From NCBI GenBank assembly GCA_964483175.1, contig CAZAAT010000085.1, forward strand, positions 1-7,862: a stretch of 7,862 nt of DNA, written 5' to 3'. Shown piece by piece: positions 6,517 through 7,862 of this stretch (positions are counted from its first letter, which is position 1; each line of letters begins with the position of its first letter). Below the pieces are notes generated by a model that saw nothing but the letters and a program-made list of their open reading frames with translations, was not told the DNA's origin and searched no databases. This stretch comes from JAAYHC01 sp964483175. GTDB lineage: Bacteria; Bacillota; UBA5301. The position numbers were made by a program, and so were the translations under genes.

Positions 6517-6782
6517 AACAAATAAAAAAACTTCTCGGCAATCATGCAGTCCTCTTAAAAATGCCTATATTATCAGGATTTAGCTAGGCTAATATGAGAT
6601 AATTGCCAACTTGCTGTAGTGGGAGGAATTTGACCAGTGTTTACCAAGGAAACAATAATAAAAAATCCCCTTTCCCGGGCAATCCGTCGAAAAGAGGAAA
6701 CAGTTCAGAGCCACCGCCCTCCCCTGTTTTCGCCCCAAGTTTGGAGCCTTGGTAAAGGCAAAAGCCCTGCTATAAATAAAAA
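6517..6782. other. Intergenic stretch without a recognised gene
   Basis: I find no convincing gene between the hairpin at 6475-6516 and tRNA-Glu. A + strand ribosome-binding-site-like GGGAGGAA (6621-6628) precedes a GTG at 6637, but that reading frame runs antisense through tRNA-Glu and is rejected. A small hairpin (CCAAG 6735-6739 with CTTGG 6748-6752) and T-rich minus-strand sequence directly after the tRNA-Glu CCA are the only other structure seen. Confidence 0.5.
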
Positions 6783-6858
6783 TGGTACCCCCAAGCGGAT
6801 TCGAACCGCTGCCGCCGCCGTGAAAGGGCGGTGTCCTAGGCCTCTAGACGATGGGGGC
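6783..6858 (-). tRNA. tRNA-Glu (anticodon TTC)
   Basis: The 76-nt cloverleaf is complete: anticodon stem CCGCC/GGCGG with loop CTTTCAC (anticodon TTC), T arm AGCGG/CCGCT with TTCGAAT, acceptor GCCCCCA with TGGGGGT, discriminator A and encoded CCA (6783-6785). The first acceptor pair is a G-U wobble. It lies six bases after tRNA-Lys on the same strand and must be cotranscribed with it. Confidence 0.96.
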
Positions 6859-6864
6859 ACAAAA

Positions 6865-6940
6865 TGGTGAGCCATCCGCGACTCGAACGCGGGACACCCG
6901 GATTAAAAGTCCGGTGCTCTACCGACTGAGCTAATGGCTC
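6865..6940 (-). tRNA. tRNA-Lys (anticodon TTT)
   Basis: The 76-nt cloverleaf is complete: acceptor GAGCCAT/ATGGCTC, D arm GCTC/GAGC, anticodon stem CCGGA/TCCGG with loop CTTTTAA (anticodon TTT), T arm CCGCG/CGCGG with TTCGAGT, discriminator A and encoded CCA (6865-6867). It is the first gene of a two-tRNA unit with tRNA-Glu. Confidence 0.97.
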
Positions 6941-6958
6941 ATATCCAATTGCTTTAAT

Positions 6959-6987
6959 AGCATACTACATTTCGATTTAGCTGTCAA
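6959..6987 (-). promoter_or_regulatory. Promoter of the tRNA-Lys/tRNA-Glu unit
   Basis: On the minus strand a perfect -35 TTGACA (6987-6982) and a -10 TATGCT (6964-6959) are separated by 17 bases. The -10 lies 18 bases before tRNA-Lys, leaving a leader of roughly 11 bases. Confidence 0.87.
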
Positions 6988-7007
6988 GCAACTCTAGCAG
7001 GGTTTTT

Positions 7008-7104
7008 GTCACAATTTCCGTGCTACAACCACCCTTAGTACTGCGGCTACCGCGAGGTCAATCCTCTGAAAATCGTCGCAAAAGCGACGTTTAGAAAACC
7101 GCAC
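7008..7104 (-). ncRNA. Candidate structured RNA of unknown family, or leader of the tRNA-Lys/Glu transcript
   Basis: A strong minus-strand promoter predicts a start near 7106-7104, and the next 97 bases are unusually structured. In order come a 6-bp hairpin with a four-base loop (7089-7084 with 7079-7074), a 4-bp hairpin GAGG/CCTC (7066-7063 with 7057-7054) and, directly next to it, a 4-bp hairpin GCGG/CCGC (7053-7050 with 7046-7043). The 5' end (7104-7094) can pair weakly, with several G-U pairs, to about 7019-7008, which would close the whole domain. I see no open reading frame and no U-tract terminator after it. The 3' end may therefore be made by processing at tRNA-Lys, giving about 164 nt. 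I do not recognise the family. The first hairpin, followed by TTTT, could instead be a weak purA terminator. Confidence 0.4.
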
Positions 7105-7110
7105 TTATCT

Positions 7111-7164
7111 AGTATAGCGTCTAGCTCCTATTGATGCAAGGGGTTAAATGCCAAAAATTTTTGG
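7111..7164 (-). promoter_or_regulatory. Strong promoter with UP-like element before the candidate RNA
   Basis: On the minus strand a -35 TTGCAT (7139-7134) and a -10 TATACT (7116-7111) are separated by 17 bases. Upstream, the perfect palindrome CCAAAAATTTTTGG (7151-7164) lies at about -47 to -60, where a UP element would bind the RNA polymerase alpha subunit. Such promoters usually drive stable RNA genes. No coding start follows. Confidence 0.7.
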
Positions 7165-7194
7165 AATTATTGTAGCCTTTTTCCCGCTCGCACC

Positions 7195-7862
7195 TTATAA
7201 AATCGGTACCCGTTGAAAAGTCTGATCCCGCGCCGGACCAACTGAAACTAACACAATCGGAACACCGGTAAAATCCTCGATGAACTTAAGGTAATCTTGT
7301 GCTTGCACCGGAAGATCTGAGAAACTAGTGGCCTGACGTGTACTATCCTCGGGCCACCCGGGCAGCTCCTTATAGACCGGGAGACACTCCCCAAGTACAT
7401 GCGCCTGAGCAGGCAACCGGTTTAAGATCTTTCCTTTATATTCATAGCCAACACAGACTTTAATGGTGTCAAACCCATCTAAGACATCCAGCAGGGTCAG
7501 GGCGATACCGGTCAAGCCATTTACCTCAGCCGAATACTTGAGGGCTACTGCATCAAGCCAACCACAACGACGCGGCCTGCCTGTAGTCGTACCGAACTCA
7601 CGGCCACGCTCTCTGATTCGGTCGCCGATTGCATCAAACAACTCTGTCGGAAATGGACCTTCCCCAACCCGAGTACAGTAGGCTTTGGCGACCCCCAAGA
7701 CATTATTGAGTTTGGTCACCGGAATGCCGGTACCGATTGTTGCTCCCCCAGAAATAGCTGAAGACGAGGTAACAAATGGGTAAGTTCCATGGTCGATATC
7801 TAGAAGCGTTCCCTGGGCACCTTCAAAAATGATTTTCGTGCCCTTGGCAACAGCTTCATTTA
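7195..7862 (-). CDS. purA: Adenylosuccinate synthetase, C-terminal part (5' end outside the window)
   Basis: This enzyme joins IMP and aspartate with GTP to form adenylosuccinate, the first committed step from IMP to AMP, in the cytoplasm. About 221 codons are visible, roughly the second half of a protein that is usually about 430 aa. The reading frame is open to the right edge. The visible part begins with the conserved FEGAQGTLLDIDHGTYPFVT segment and the SGGA/GTG loop. It continues with the RVGEGPFPTE stretch, the GTTTGRPRRCGWLD segment and the C-terminal LVSVGPARDQTF motif that contacts the guanine nucleotide. The internal GTG at 7719 is not the start, since the family sequence continues upstream of it without a break. 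It ends in TAA at 7197-7195 with no strong terminator immediately after. Confidence 0.96.
   Translation of the reverse strand, partial: NEAVAKGTKIIFEGAQGTLLDIDHGTYPFVTSSSAISGGATIGTGIPVTKLNNVLGVAKAYCTRVGEGPFPTELFDAIGDRIRERGREFGTTTGRPRRCGWLDAVALKYSAEVNGLTGIALTLLDVLDGFDTIKVCVGYEYKGKILNRLPAQAHVLGECLPVYKELPGWPEDSTRQATSFSDLPVQAQDYLKFIEDFTGVPIVLVSVGPARDQTFQRVPIL

Noticed and set aside
6637..6870. A 77-codon + strand reading frame with a GTG start and GGGAGGAA upstream
   Set aside because: Its C-terminal third runs antisense through tRNA-Glu, giving the familiar false peptide (PKRIRTAAAAVKG) made by translating a tRNA gene backwards. The rest shows no recognisable domain.
7015..7045. T-box-like AAGGGTGG on the minus strand upstream of the tRNA genes, with a TGGT that could pair with tRNA ACCA ends
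   Set aside because: The remaining T-box consensus does not follow, there is no stem I with specifier loop, and no synthetase or amino acid gene lies downstream. Probably chance.
7195..7719. A separate 174-aa gene starting at the GTG at 7719
   Set aside because: The frame stays open to the window edge and the upstream codons encode conserved PurA sequence, so this is an internal GTG of purA.
1..7862. CRISPR arrays, insertion sequences, phage or defence genes
   Set aside because: No regularly spaced repeats, terminal inverted repeats, transposase or integrase sequence was seen. The tRNA genes show no nearby duplicated 3' ends that would mark an integrated element.

Overview
The window (7862 bases, GC close to one half by eye) looks like chromosomal DNA from an anaerobic, probably Clostridia-type Gram-positive bacterium. 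The grounds are strong GGAGG-type ribosome binding sites, GTG and TTG starts, CCA-encoding tRNA genes, an OpuA-type glycine betaine transporter and a membrane-bound uptake hydrogenase. The lineage is an inference and cannot be fixed from this window.

Layout. 1-140: a G-poor leader with a terminator-like hairpin and a good ribosome binding site. 141-3272 (+): a three-gene operon for a respiratory [NiFe] hydrogenase, made of a Tat-exported small subunit, a large subunit and a cytochrome b. 3278-3308: a perfect 14-bp hairpin that serves as a bidirectional terminator. 3331-6229 (-): opuAA-opuAB-opuAC, a compatible-solute ABC importer with tightly coupled genes. 6351-6940 (-): tRNA-Lys(TTT) and tRNA-Glu(TTC) as a pair, and tRNA-Val(CAC) as a separate unit, each with a recognisable sigma-A-type promoter. 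About 6990-7164 (-): a strong promoter with an UP-element-like A/T block, followed by a run of three stable hairpins that I cannot assign to a known RNA family. 7195-7862 (-): the C-terminal half of purA, running off the right edge.

How the parts work together. The hydrogenase heterodimer should be carried folded across the membrane by the Tat system, anchored by the C-terminal helix of the small subunit, and pass electrons from H2 to the quinone pool through the cytochrome b. The importer takes up glycine betaine or proline betaine under osmotic stress. The two units are convergent and functionally independent. No maturation protease or hyp genes lie in the window.

The most noteworthy observations are in the hydrogenase and the RNA region. 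The second Cys of the small-subunit proximal-cluster motif is Asn (CTGN instead of CTGC), and extra Cys residues crowd the fourth ligand. The large subunit has Gln where the conserved His or Arg before the protease cleavage site should be. Upstream of the tRNA-Lys/Glu pair lies a strongly promoted, structured and unassigned RNA candidate.
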